The notes beneath the pieces were generated by a model. That model saw nothing but the letters and a program-made list of their open reading frames with translations. It was not told where the DNA came from and did no database searches. Positions 8,568-16,931 of a stretch of DNA of 64,000 nucleotides are shown here, piece by piece; position 1 is the first letter of the stretch; every line of letters begins with the position of its first letter. Position numbers and translations under genes: made by a program. This DNA comes from Arthrobacter sp. CAN_C5. GTDB lineage: Bacteria; Actinomycetota; Actinomycetes; Actinomycetales; Micrococcaceae. The stretch lies in contig NZ_JAGGMZ010000001.1 of assembly GCF_017875735.1 (NCBI RefSeq), forward strand, positions 3,100,001-3,164,000. The letters are read 5' to 3'.

Positions 8568-10502
8568 ATGAAAAGCAGCAATTCTTCTGCTTCGCGGACC
8601 GGATTCCCGCCCGCTCCTGGCGCCGGGACTGAGTCCGACGGCGGCCCCACGGACGGCTCGCCCGCCGGACTTTCAGAGAGTCCTGCGGGTGGACCCACTC
8701 CCGAGGCTAAGGCTGAAACGGGGAATGGGACTGGTGCCGGTACCGGTACGGAGACTGCAGGATACGGTCCGGCTGGGCCGTTGGGTGAGGGTGCGGTGTG
8801 GTTCGCCCCGGCACCCGGCCCGACTGTGGTGACCGACCCGACTGTGGCACCCGGCCCGCCCGTGGTGACCGACCCGACCGTGGCACCCGCCCCGACCGTG
8901 GTGACCAACCCGGCCGAAGTGGCTGGCGCGGCGGCCGAAACCGACCTAACAGGCTCAAGCGAGGAGGCTGTTCGTGGTGGTGAGTCGGCTTCTGGTGGTG
9001 GGGCGGTGTTGACGGGGTGGGTGTCTTTGGCGGCGTTGGTGGACTCTGATGCGTCCCAGACCCTTGAGGTGATGAAGGCCCTGGATGGGTTGCGGTCGTG
9101 GGTTGATGCGCAGGAAGCCAAAGCGGTCACCCACCTGTGGGATCTGACCCGCGCGGAATACCCGTGGGTGGAAGAGGGAGCGCAGGATCTGGGCCGGACA
9201 ATCACCGCAACCGAGATCGGTGCGGCGCTGCGCCTGCCGGACCGGACCGCTGGTGCCCTGATCGAGACCAGTGAGTTCCTGGTCCGGGACTACCCGTCAA
9301 CCCTGCGGGTCCTTGAAGACGGGAAGATCACCAGGCGTCACGCTGTCACCGTGGTCGGGGAAGTGATCAGCATCCCCGACACCGTGCCCGGGGTGTGCGC
9401 CGGGTTCGAAGCCCAGTTGATCGATCTGGCCTGCCAGTTGACGGTCGCGAAGTTCACCTACCAGGCCGTCCGGTTACGGGAGGCCCTGCACCCTGAATCG
9501 ATCACGGTGAGGCGGCGGAAGGCCCTCCAAGACCGGCGGGTGTCAATTAATCCGGACTACGACGGGATGGCCTGGCTTCACGCCTTCCTACCCACCGAGC
9601 AGGTCGCCGGAATTTTCCACCGCGTCGACACCGCAGCCCGGGCGTTACAAGCCCCCGACGAGGCACGCACGCTCAGCCAATTACGCGCCGACGTCCTCAT
9701 CGACGTCCTCACCAGTGCAGGCGCCACCGGGCACATGACCAGCGCAGAACCCACCAGCGTAGATCCCGCCACCGACGACCTTGCCGGCGACGGCCTTGCC
9801 ACCGAAAAACCCGCCACTGGGGACCTTGCCGGCGGCGGGATGAGGGAATCGGGCCGCCCGGATAGGACTGACGGGGTCATCGAACCCGGAAGCCCTGTTA
9901 GTTCGGATGCACCGAATATGCCGGGTGGGACGGATGGCATGGGTGGGACGGATGGCACGGGTGGGTTGGCCGGCCGTGGTGACGCAGACGCTTACTGGGG
10001 TGTGCAGGCGAAAGTATTCGTCACCGTCCCCGTGATGACCCTCCTCGGCGGGGACACCCCGGGTGAGTTGGAGGGCTATGGTCCGATTGACCCCGAAACG
10101 GCCAGGAAGCTCGCCGGTCACGCCCAGTCGTTCACGAGGATCCTCACCCACCCGTTCACCGGTGCCAGACTCGGCGCCGACGCCACCACCTACCGGGTGC
10201 CAAAGGACCTCCAGGACGCAGTCAGAGTGCGGGACCGGACCTGCCGACACCCGGGGTGTAACCGGTTGGCCGTGTTCTGCGAACTCGACCACACAAAACC
10301 CTGGTCACAGGGCGGGAAAACCAGCTACGGCAACCTCGCGGCCCTGTGTAAACGGCACCACATGCTCAAATCCGAGGGCTACTGGCGCTACCGACAACCC
10401 GAACCAGGAATGATCATCGCGACCTCACCCGCCGGTCACAGCTATGTCACCAGGCCAGACCCGCCACCAGCACCACCACCCAAGGTCCCACCACCCTTCT
10501 AG
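8568..10502 (+). CDS. DUF222 domain HNH endonuclease-like protein
   Basis: 644 residues. An N-terminal ~120-residue Pro/Gly/Thr-rich low-complexity region with imperfect repeats of VVTDPTVAPGP precedes a DUF222 region (about 150-400). A second low-complexity linker (DLAGDG, GGTDGMGGTDG units) leads to a C-terminal HNH nuclease domain near 553-605: paired Cys (CRHPGC), the ELDH catalytic dyad, an N (YGNL) and CKRHHMLK. These 13E12-repeat-like proteins are common and multicopy in Arthrobacter relatives; their function is poorly defined, and mobility has been proposed. The stop lies in a 17-bp tandem duplication. It sits between the liv operon and its likely binding-protein gene. Confidence 0.88.
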   Translation: MKSSNSSASRTGFPPAPGAGTESDGGPTDGSPAGLSESPAGGPTPEAKAETGNGTGAGTGTETAGYGPAGPLGEGAVWFAPAPGPTVVTDPTVAPGPPVVTDPTVAPAPTVVTNPAEVAGAAAETDLTGSSEEAVRGGESASGGGAVLTGWVSLAALVDSDASQTLEVMKALDGLRSWVDAQEAKAVTHLWDLTRAEYPWVEEGAQDLGRTITATEIGAALRLPDRTAGALIETSEFLVRDYPSTLRVLEDGKITRRHAVTVVGEVISIPDTVPGVCAGFEAQLIDLACQLTVAKFTYQAVRLREALHPESITVRRRKALQDRRVSINPDYDGMAWLHAFLPTEQVAGIFHRVDTAARALQAPDEARTLSQLRADVLIDVLTSAGATGHMTSAEPTSVDPATDDLAGDGLATEKPATGDLAGGGMRESGRPDRTDGVIEPGSPVSSDAPNMPGGTDGMGGTDGTGGLAGRGDADAYWGVQAKVFVTVPVMTLLGGDTPGELEGYGPIDPETARKLAGHAQSFTRILTHPFTGARLGADATTYRVPKDLQDAVRVRDRTCRHPGCNRLAVFCELDHTKPWSQGGKTSYGNLAALCKRHHMLKSEGYWRYRQPEPGMIIATSPAGHSYVTRPDPPPAPPPKVPPPF

Positions 10503-10529
10503 GCAGAGCGCGCTTCTAAGCAGAGCACC
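10496..10529 (+). repeat. 17-bp tandem duplication spanning the HNH-gene stop codon
   Basis: 10496-10512 (CTTCTAGGCAGAGCGCG) and 10513-10529 (CTTCTAAGCAGAGCACC) are adjacent and differ at 3 positions; the stop TAG is in the first copy and an equivalent TAA is created in the second. Confidence 0.7.
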
Positions 10530-10642
10530 CTCCCACGCAGCGCAATCCTCCACGCCGGTCCGGCTCCGGAGAGTCGCGTATCGAAGCAGCCCCCGTCTTC
10601 CGACGGCCACCTCACCCCCAAGCACCGTCGCCTCAAGGGCAA

Positions 10643-10740
10643 CGCCCGCTTCCAGACAGCCGGGCCCCACGGGCAGCGCCCGCTTCCAGACAGCCGGGCC
10701 CCACGGGCAGCGCCCGCTTCCAGACAGCCGGGCCCCACGC
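10643..10740. repeat. 34-bp tandem repeat, 2.9 copies
   Basis: Unit CGCCCGCTTCCAGACAGCC plus GGGCCCCACGGGCAG, starting at 10643, 10677 and 10711; the third copy stops matching at about 10739. Copies are essentially identical, so the expansion is recent. Confidence 0.9.
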
Positions 10741-11066
10741 AGCGAAGCCCACAGGCAGCCCTGCCAGTCGGTCAAGCGACCGGATCAGCCCACAGGCAGC
10801 CCAGGCAGCCCTGCCAGCAAGCAAAGGGACTGCTCAGCTGGCAAGCAGCCCTGTCGGCCGGTAAAGCGACTACTCAGCTGCCAAATAGCCCAGGCCGCCC
10901 TCGCTGGATAGTCCGCAGGTAACCCAGGACAGCACTGGCGGCCGGTCAAGCGGCCGGATCGGCCGCCAGTAGCCTCAAGCACCCCGACCACCCTAAGGGC
11001 CCCCTGTAGCCGCCAGAGTCCCCCGACCACCCCAGGGTCCCCTGTAGCCACCAAAGTCGCCCCGAC
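10741..11066. repeat. Degenerate repeat-rich non-coding stretch
   Basis: No credible gene. CAGGCAGCCCTGCCAG occurs twice (about 10751 and 10804), and a family of GGTCAAGCGACCGG-like inverted motifs recurs near 10777, 10860 and 10945. Reading frames here are only low-complexity Pro/Arg/Ser-rich translations. Together with 10503-10642 this is about 560 bases of non-coding DNA. Confidence 0.6.
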
Positions 11067-11071
11067 ACAGC

Positions 11072-11117
11072 AAAACGGTCGGTGCTACCCCTGGAACAGG
11101 GGTAGCACCGACCGTTT
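11072..11117 (-). terminator. Terminator of the livJ-type gene
   Basis: Perfect 21-bp stem (11073-11093 with 11097-11117) and 3-base loop. Read on the minus strand it ends CCGTTTTG, directly downstream of the lipoprotein gene ending at 11180. Confidence 0.85.
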
Positions 11118-11179
11118 GTGGTGCGAGTGTCGTACTAGTTGTCAGTCGAACTGGAAATCAGTCGACCTGACTCATCCGT

Positions 11180-12562
11180 TTAGAGCTGCCCGGTTTCGGA
11201 GCGGCTCGGCTGTGGGACGTTGTCGCCGTCGAAGGCGTAGATTCCGATGAATGCCTCGGTGGGATCACCGTTCTCATCGAACGTGATCGGACCGGAGATG
11301 CCGTCGTAGTCAATGTCTTCGCCGTCGCGCAGCAGAGTGACGCAGGCAGCGAAGTCGTAGCACTTCTCACCTTCGCCAGTAACACCCTGCAGTTCGGCAG
11401 CAATGGCCTCGCCGTCGGTGGATCCTGCAGCCTCAGCTGCCAACGCGACAACATTTGCTGCGTCGTAGCTTTCACCCGCGTAGCTCCAGCTGGTGAGAGC
11501 TGGATCGATTTCCAACAGTGCTTCCTGGAAGTCGTCACCGGTGAACGGGCCAGGAATGGTGCCCTGTGCACCTTCCATGGTTCCTGGATCCAGATCCTCA
11601 CTGTAGTCAGCGGTGTTGCCGTCCACGAGGAAGAGGGTGCTTGGGTCGACGCCCTGAGCGGTGAGAAGCGGCACAATGCTGGTTGCCTGATCGAAGCTGA
11701 TGACGACGATGGCGTCCGGCTCTGCAGCGACGACTGCGTCGACCTGGCTGCTGAACTGCGAGTCGCCTTCGTTGAACATCTCGTTGGCGACCACCTGGCC
11801 ACCTGCGCCTTCAACAGCCTCGCTGACGAAGCCCTGGAGTCCGGTGCCGTAGGCATCGTTCAGGGTGACCATGCCGACGGTCTGGGCGCCACACTCCATG
11901 ATGTAGTTGCCGAGCACACGCCCCTGCAGCACGTCGGAAGGTGCGGTACGCCAGTACAGACCGTTGTCATCCCAGTCGGTGAAGTCGGGAGCCGTGTTCG
12001 CCGGCGAGATCTGGATGACTCCAGCGCCAGTGATCTGGTTGATCACGGTCCGGGATACACCCGATGATGCGGCACCGATGATGGCGCTGACGTCCTGGGA
12101 CAGGAGGTCAGTGACTGACTGGGTGGCGATGTCAGTGGTGGTATCGCCCGAGTCACGGTGAATGATTTCGACATCCTGGCCGAGCACACCGCCTGCCTCG
12201 TTGATCTCCTGGACTGCCAGGTTTGTGCCGGCGATTTCGGGTGGGCCGAGGAACGCGAGTGCACCGGTGGTTGGCAGCAGCGTACCCAGGGTCAGTGGTG
12301 TCTCAGACGTGGTGGTTGCCTCAGGGACAGCTGAAGGGTCCCCCTTCGGGTTGGCCTCGGGGGCTTCCCCGCCCTGGCTCTCCGGGCAGCTAAGCCCGGT
12401 AGCAGCGGGTGCGGCTGAGGTCTCGCCGCCGTCTCCTTCAGGAGTCGATCCGCCGCAGGCAGATGCGAAGAGCGCGATGCCCAGCCCCAGGGCAGCGACC
12501 TTCGCTACGCGCGGTGCATTGTCTCCAATGCCAAACCGCACGGAGTTGCGTGTTGCAGTCAT
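11180..12562 (-). CDS. livJ: Branched-chain amino-acid type ABC transporter substrate-binding lipoprotein
   Basis: 460 residues. A type II signal peptide with Cys36 in ALFASAC-GG gives a lipid-anchored protein outside the membrane. After a Ser/Glu/Ala-rich linker comes the Leu/Ile/Val-binding fold: LTLGTLLPTTGALAF, then EIAGTNLAVQEINEAGGVLG and the IIGAASSG ligand-loop region. SD GAGGAG precedes ATG 12562. It is probably the receptor of livHMGF although convergent to it and separated by the HNH gene; that pairing is inference. Ligand cannot be assigned. Confidence 0.9.
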   Translation of the reverse strand: MTATRNSVRFGIGDNAPRVAKVAALGLGIALFASACGGSTPEGDGGETSAAPAATGLSCPESQGGEAPEANPKGDPSAVPEATTTSETPLTLGTLLPTTGALAFLGPPEIAGTNLAVQEINEAGGVLGQDVEIIHRDSGDTTTDIATQSVTDLLSQDVSAIIGAASSGVSRTVINQITGAGVIQISPANTAPDFTDWDDNGLYWRTAPSDVLQGRVLGNYIMECGAQTVGMVTLNDAYGTGLQGFVSEAVEGAGGQVVANEMFNEGDSQFSSQVDAVVAAEPDAIVVISFDQATSIVPLLTAQGVDPSTLFLVDGNTADYSEDLDPGTMEGAQGTIPGPFTGDDFQEALLEIDPALTSWSYAGESYDAANVVALAAEAAGSTDGEAIAAELQGVTGEGEKCYDFAACVTLLRDGEDIDYDGISGPITFDENGDPTEAFIGIYAFDGDNVPQPSRSETGQL

Positions 12563-12582
12563 GTATTTTTTCTCCTCGACCG

Positions 12583-12626
12583 AAAGGCTTTGTGCGCCTT
12601 TGATGCGATCACCAGGTGTTCCTGGT
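12583..12626 (-). promoter_or_regulatory. Two small inverted repeats in the livJ leader
   Basis: AAAGGC/GCCTTT at 12583-12602 and ACCAGG-TGTT-CCTGGT at 12611-12626 lie between the start codon and the A/T-rich promoter-like stretch at 12630-12660. Could be operator or leader structure; no experimental support. Confidence 0.35.
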
Positions 12627-12742
12627 ATGTAGAAAAGCTAATGCAAAAACGTGTCGAAACTAAGCAATTCCGGTCACATCCTTGTAACGCTCGCCACAAG
12701 AGGATTGAATCCCTGCCGAACCACCAGCTTCCGGAGGGTCAG

Positions 12743-12818
12743 TGGTGCCCCAGGTCAGACTCGAACTGACACTGAACAGATTTTAAGTCTGGTGCCTCTG
12801 CCATTGGGCTACTGGGGC
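12743..12818 (-). tRNA. tRNA-Leu, anticodon UAA (class I shape)
   Basis: 76 nt including encoded CCA. Acceptor GCCCCAG/CTGGGGC, D-stem GCC/GGC, T-arm GTCAG-TTCGAGT-CTGAC. The anticodon loop CTTAAAA gives anticodon UAA (bases 12783-12785). The variable loop is only 5 nt, whereas leucine tRNAs normally have a long variable arm, and position 27-43 is a C-U mismatch. By anticodon it should read UUA leucine codons. Confidence 0.88.
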
Positions 12819-12928
12819 GGTGACGGGCTAATCGTCCCCTCAAGAATACGTGATCCACCCCATGTCCCGGTTCAGTCACGGTGTGCTCGCTGCCGTGAGG
12901 AAGGATCGCGATGAGTGGGATAACGCAA

Positions 12929-12964
12929 ACGGCGGCACCTGCCCCGAAGGGCACGTACCGCCGT
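12929..12964 (-). terminator. Probable terminator of ndh
   Basis: 16-bp stem with two mismatches (12929-12944 with 12949-12964) and a CGAA loop, ending CGTTTG on the minus strand, 20 bases beyond the ndh stop. Confidence 0.6.
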
Positions 12965-12983
12965 CAGCACCACTCTGGGTGGA

Positions 12984-14420
12984 CTAGCTCTTCGCAGGCT
13001 CGCCGTAGGAGTCGGCCTTCGCTGCACCGGCGCTAGCTGGTGCTTCAGCCTTCTTCGGCGGCGGGGTGGCCGCTTCACGGAACTGGCGCTTGGGCGTCTG
13101 CAGGTCCATCAGCTGGGTGGTGTCGCGTCCGAAGACGAAGCTAAGGATCCAGTTCGAGACCACCCGGAACTTACGCTCGAACATCGGCATCGCCATGCCG
13201 TGGTAGCCGCGGTGCGCCAGCCAGGCCGGGAGTCCGCGCATCCCGAAGCCCATGATGTTGGCAACACCCTTGTACTGTCCGAATCCGGCCACTGCACCAA
13301 GATTCTTGTGCTTGTATTCCTTGACCCGGCCCACACCGTTGTTCTCCGCGTAGATATTCTTCGCGAGCAACTTGGCCTGCCGGACTGCGTGCTGTGCGTT
13401 GGGAACGCAGAACCCGCCAACTCCTCCGCCGGTGAGGTCGGGTACTGCCGCGACGTCGCCCGCGGTCCAGGCGCCGTCGATGGGCCCGTCGTCGCCCGTG
13501 ATCCGGAGTTCCGCGTTGGCGCGCAGGCGGCCACGCTCGTCGATCGGGAAGTCGGAGGACCTGACCATCGGGTTGGCCTGCACCCCAGCAGTCCAGATGA
13601 GGGTGTCGGTCTCAAATTCGTCCGCCGGTGTCTTGTCCGGCATATTGATCAGCTTCAGGCGGCCGTCGACGGCGCTGGCAAGCGAGGTGTTCAGCTTGAC
13701 CTGGATCCCACGGGACCGCAGGTGCGAAACCACCCAGACAGCCTGAGACTCGGTGACCTCGGGCATGATCCTGCCCATGGCCTCAACCATGACGAACCTC
13801 AGGTCGGCCTGCTCCAGGCGGTCGTTCTTCTTGACGGCCGCCCGTGCCATGTCCTCGATCTCGGTGATGGTTTCGATACCCGCGAACCCACCGCCGACGA
13901 CGACGAACGTCAGCACACGGTCACGCTCGGGGCCTGCGTCCATCAGCGAACCGGTTTCGATCCGCTCGAGGATCTGGTTGCGCAGGGCTACCGCTTCCTC
14001 GATGGTCTTCAGACCGATTCCCTGGTCCTTGAGTCCCTCGATCGGGAAGGTCCTGGTGATGGAGCCTGCCGCCATCACGACGTCACGGTAGGTGAGCTCA
14101 AATGGCTCTCCCCCGTTGCCGGGATCAATCATCGCCGTGCGGCGAGAGTGGTCGATGCCGGTCACCTTGCCGGTGATCAACTCGGTCTGCTTGAGGTGCG
14201 TACGGTGCGATACCACCGCGTGGCGGGCTTCAATGTTGCCGCCAGCCACCTCGGGGAGGAACGGCTGGTAGGTCATGTAGGGCAGCGGGTCCACCAGGGT
14301 GACGATGCCACCGTGGGACTTGACCTTCTTCTGTAGCTTGTGAGCGACGTAGAGGCCTACATAGCCCCCACCGACTACAAGAATGCGCGGACGATCGGAG
14401 AACTGTTGATTCAGTGCCAT
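12984..14420 (-). CDS. ndh: Type II NADH dehydrogenase (NDH-2 family FAD oxidoreductase)
   Basis: 478 residues. FAD-binding GGGYVG at 17-22 near the N-terminus, and a second Rossmann motif VVVGGGFAGIE near 175-185 for NADH. The PYMTYQPFLPEVAGG stretch and the AWLAHRGYHG segment close to the C-terminus match the NDH-2 family, which passes electrons from NADH to menaquinone without pumping protons. No transmembrane helix is obvious; membrane attachment is expected through the C-terminal amphipathic part. A Lys/Ala/Pro-rich tail ends the protein. Single gene between a tRNA and a protease gene. Confidence 0.92.
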   Translation of the reverse strand: MALNQQFSDRPRILVVGGGYVGLYVAHKLQKKVKSHGGIVTLVDPLPYMTYQPFLPEVAGGNIEARHAVVSHRTHLKQTELITGKVTGIDHSRRTAMIDPGNGGEPFELTYRDVVMAAGSITRTFPIEGLKDQGIGLKTIEEAVALRNQILERIETGSLMDAGPERDRVLTFVVVGGGFAGIETITEIEDMARAAVKKNDRLEQADLRFVMVEAMGRIMPEVTESQAVWVVSHLRSRGIQVKLNTSLASAVDGRLKLINMPDKTPADEFETDTLIWTAGVQANPMVRSSDFPIDERGRLRANAELRITGDDGPIDGAWTAGDVAAVPDLTGGGVGGFCVPNAQHAVRQAKLLAKNIYAENNGVGRVKEYKHKNLGAVAGFGQYKGVANIMGFGMRGLPAWLAHRGYHGMAMPMFERKFRVVSNWILSFVFGRDTTQLMDLQTPKRQFREAATPPPKKAEAPASAGAAKADSYGEPAKS

Positions 14421-14515
14421 GGTTCGATGATACCGGACTTTGTGAAAATCTTCACTAACTCAGCGCCGGGCCAGATTCGGCCCCATAGCTGGGTGAAAGG
14501 AGCGGGAAAGTAGGA

Positions 14516-15967
14516 TCACGGGCGGTCGTCGGCAGCATGCTCGTGGAAGCCGGTTTCAGTCTCCCCCGTCGCGTTGTCCACCGCAGCGCGCCGCGCCCGG
14601 AGGACAGCAACGGTGCCACCGGTCAGGATAACGAGGATCAACGAGCCGAAACCCAGCACGATGGCCGCGGGAAGACCGCCCGTAGTGGCCGCCACATCTT
14701 CGGCGACCGGCACCACGGGTTCGGGAATGTCGACGGGCGTCGGCTCGCTGGTGGGCTCCACCGGCTCGGGAGGTGGAGCTGGTTCTCCCCTGCGATAGAT
14801 CTGGATGAACTCGGCCATGCTCCCGAGAAGGTTCTCCTCGGGCACAGCGAGGTCGGCGTTGACCGCCGCAGCGACATCGAGGATGCCGTAGCCGTACAGG
14901 GTGTCGCGCTCCCCGCCGTCGTCGCCGGCCTCCCGTGCAGTCAGGAGAATCCGGTTAATCACCTGGGCCGCCGAGAGGTCCGGGTACTGGGACCGGATCA
15001 GCGCGGCTGTGCCGGCAACCAGGGGTGCTGCACCGGAGCTGCCCGACCAGTCGGCGTAGACCCCGCCGGGCAGGGCACCCACGAGGTTTTCGGCGGGAGC
15101 GGCAACGCCAATGCTGATGCCTTCGGAGGAGGAATCAAGGCTCGCCTCGCCGTCGCGGTCCAGACCGGCGACGGCGAGAACCCCCGGCATGGTCGCCGGG
15201 GCGCCGACCTGCATGGAGCCGCCAGCACGGTTTCCGGCTGCGGCAACGATCACCACATCGTTCTCCTCGGCATAAAGGAACGCCTCGTCCCAGCTTTCCG
15301 GCCAGGTGGGCGAGGTGCTTCCCAGGGACATGTTGATCACTTGGGCGCCGTTGTCCACGGCCCAGCGGACGGCGTCGGGAATCTGCTGGTCAATACTGAT
15401 TCCGGCGGGGTTGGGGCCCTTTGTCGGACCCTCAATCCAGACCGAGACGGCCAGCAGATCAGCCTGCGGCGCCACACCGACAATTCCGTCGGAGCCACGC
15501 CCGTAGGTGTCTGGCACGGTGGTTTCGACCGGGTCAGGAGACGGCGGCTGGTCGCCCGGAGATTGGTCGTCGTCGGCTGACGGCGTCGGGCTGGGAACGG
15601 GCTCAGGCAGATGCCCGCGCCCGGCCAGCAGACTGGCAACCAGGGTGCCGTGCTCGGACACTTCGCCAATACCGAGCTGGCCATCGAGCTGTCCCGCACC
15701 GGAAACATCTGTTCCGCCCACCACCACGCCATCAAGGTCGGGGTGAGATCCGTCGACGCCGCTGTCAATCACCGCAACCCGGACCCCCTCCCCCTGGGTG
15801 GTCTCCCATGCCTCGGTGATGCCATAGTCCTCCAGCCAGTACTCGCGTTCCCGCAGTTCATCGGCGTGGGCAGGGAACGCTGGCAGGAGCGCAGCGGCCA
15901 GCACCGCCCCGAGGAGGCAGGCTGTTGACCGCAGCCGGATATTTCGTGCACCGCGAGAGGGGGTCAC
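14516..15967 (-). CDS. Mycosin-like S8 serine protease with C-terminal membrane anchor
   Basis: 483 residues from GTG 15967 (AGGA upstream), which just clears the ppx stop at 15972; an ATG at 16009 would add 14 residues overlapping ppx. Signal peptide ending PAHA, then subtilisin triad: Asp in VAVIDSGVDG, His in SEHGTLVAS, Ser in WSGSSGAAP. A ~45-residue Pro/Ser/Asp-rich insert follows the His region. Near the C-terminus a Pro/Glu-rich spacer and one membrane helix (AIVLGFGSLILVILTGG) precede a charged tail. This is the architecture of type VII secretion mycosins (MycP), but no ESX genes are in the window. Active site faces outside the cell. Confidence 0.85.
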   Translation of the reverse strand: MTPSRGARNIRLRSTACLLGAVLAAALLPAFPAHADELREREYWLEDYGITEAWETTQGEGVRVAVIDSGVDGSHPDLDGVVVGGTDVSGAGQLDGQLGIGEVSEHGTLVASLLAGRGHLPEPVPSPTPSADDDQSPGDQPPSPDPVETTVPDTYGRGSDGIVGVAPQADLLAVSVWIEGPTKGPNPAGISIDQQIPDAVRWAVDNGAQVINMSLGSTSPTWPESWDEAFLYAEENDVVIVAAAGNRAGGSMQVGAPATMPGVLAVAGLDRDGEASLDSSSEGISIGVAAPAENLVGALPGGVYADWSGSSGAAPLVAGTAALIRSQYPDLSAAQVINRILLTAREAGDDGGERDTLYGYGILDVAAAVNADLAVPEENLLGSMAEFIQIYRRGEPAPPPEPVEPTSEPTPVDIPEPVVPVAEDVAATTGGLPAAIVLGFGSLILVILTGGTVAVLRARRAAVDNATGETETGFHEHAADDRP

Positions 15968-15971
15968 CTGG

Positions 15972-16931
15972 TTAGTTTCCTGATCTTTGGCTGAGTGCGA
16001 TTCCGTCAAGGATGTCGTGTTCGCTGGTCACGGAGGTGACCACTCTGCCTCCGGTGGCCACCGCTAGATGTGCGGTGATGGTCCGCCAGATCAACGCTCC
16101 GGCACCGATCACATCGACTCTGCCCGGGTGCATGTAGGGCAGTGCGGCCCGCTGGTCGCGGTTCATGTCCAACAGCTCAGTGGCAGCGCCTGCCACGAGG
16201 CCCTGGTCCAGTTCGGCACCATGGATGTCGGCTGGTGAGTACTCGGGCAACCGCAGTGCGTGCGCGGTGATCGTGGTGATGCTCCCGGCGACACCGACCA
16301 GCCGGGTGACCTGATCGAACGGCACCCGGAGCGCCGCGTCGGCGATGAGCCGCTGCACCTCGTTCTCCATGGTGGTGATCTCGGCCGCGGTGGGCGGGTC
16401 CGAGGCAAGGTAGCGCTCCGTGAACCGGACGCACCCCATGTCCATGCTGGTGGACGCGGTGACTCCTGCGGCATTGCCGACGACGAATTCGGTGCTGCCA
16501 CCGCCGAGGTCGACGACGAGGACCAGTGAATCGTCACCGGCCGAGCCTGCGGCGGGCAGAACGCTCAGCGCACCGTCGAAAGACAGTGCTGCTTCCTCTT
16601 CCCCGCTTACCACCTCGGGGTGCACTCCCAGCAGGTCATGGATTCCCGCAGCAAACTCGTCCCGGTTCGCCGCGTCGCGGGTGGCCGAGGTCGCTACGAA
16701 ACGAATCCGGTCCGCACCGTGTAAGTCGATGAGCCCGGCGTATTCACGGGCTGCGGCGAAGGTCCGCTCCAGTGCGGCGTCGGACAGCCTGCCGGTGGTG
16801 TCGACGCCTTCGCCCAGCCGGACCACCCGCATGAGGCGGACGACGTCGGTGAGGGTCCGGCCGTCGTCGGCCACGTCGGCGATCAGGAGGCGGATCGAAT
16901 TGGTTCCGCAGTCGATGGCGGCTGTCCGCAT
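15972..16931 (-). CDS. ppx: Exopolyphosphatase / pppGpp phosphohydrolase family protein
   Basis: 319 residues, a short form typical of actinobacteria. Sugar-kinase/Hsp70-type ATPase fold: phosphate loop AIDCGTNSIRLL at residues 5-16 and VLVVDLGGGSTEFV as the second motif. ATG 16931 is chosen; it overlaps the DUF501 stop by one base (TAATG). Upstream in-frame codons belong to DUF501. In Mycobacterium, short Ppx forms degrade short polyphosphate; activity here is inferred. Confidence 0.92.
   Translation of the reverse strand: MRTAAIDCGTNSIRLLIADVADDGRTLTDVVRLMRVVRLGEGVDTTGRLSDAALERTFAAAREYAGLIDLHGADRIRFVATSATRDAANRDEFAAGIHDLLGVHPEVVSGEEEAALSFDGALSVLPAAGSAGDDSLVLVVDLGGGSTEFVVGNAAGVTASTSMDMGCVRFTERYLASDPPTAAEITTMENEVQRLIADAALRVPFDQVTRLVGVAGSITTITAHALRLPEYSPADIHGAELDQGLVAGAATELLDMNRDQRAALPYMHPGRVDVIGAGALIWRTITAHLAVATGGRVVTSVTSEHDILDGIALSQRSGN

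Noticed and set aside
10444-10911. Plus-strand frame through the 34-bp repeats
   Set aside because: Low-complexity Pro/Arg/Ser translation of a tandem repeat; no SD and no domain.
10785-11054. Minus-strand 89-codon frame in the repeat region
   Set aside because: Gly/Leu/Arg-rich translation of degenerate repeats; no start signal.
13200-14336. Plus-strand 378-codon frame opposite ndh
   Set aside because: Fully antisense to NDH-2 with clear FAD and NAD motifs.
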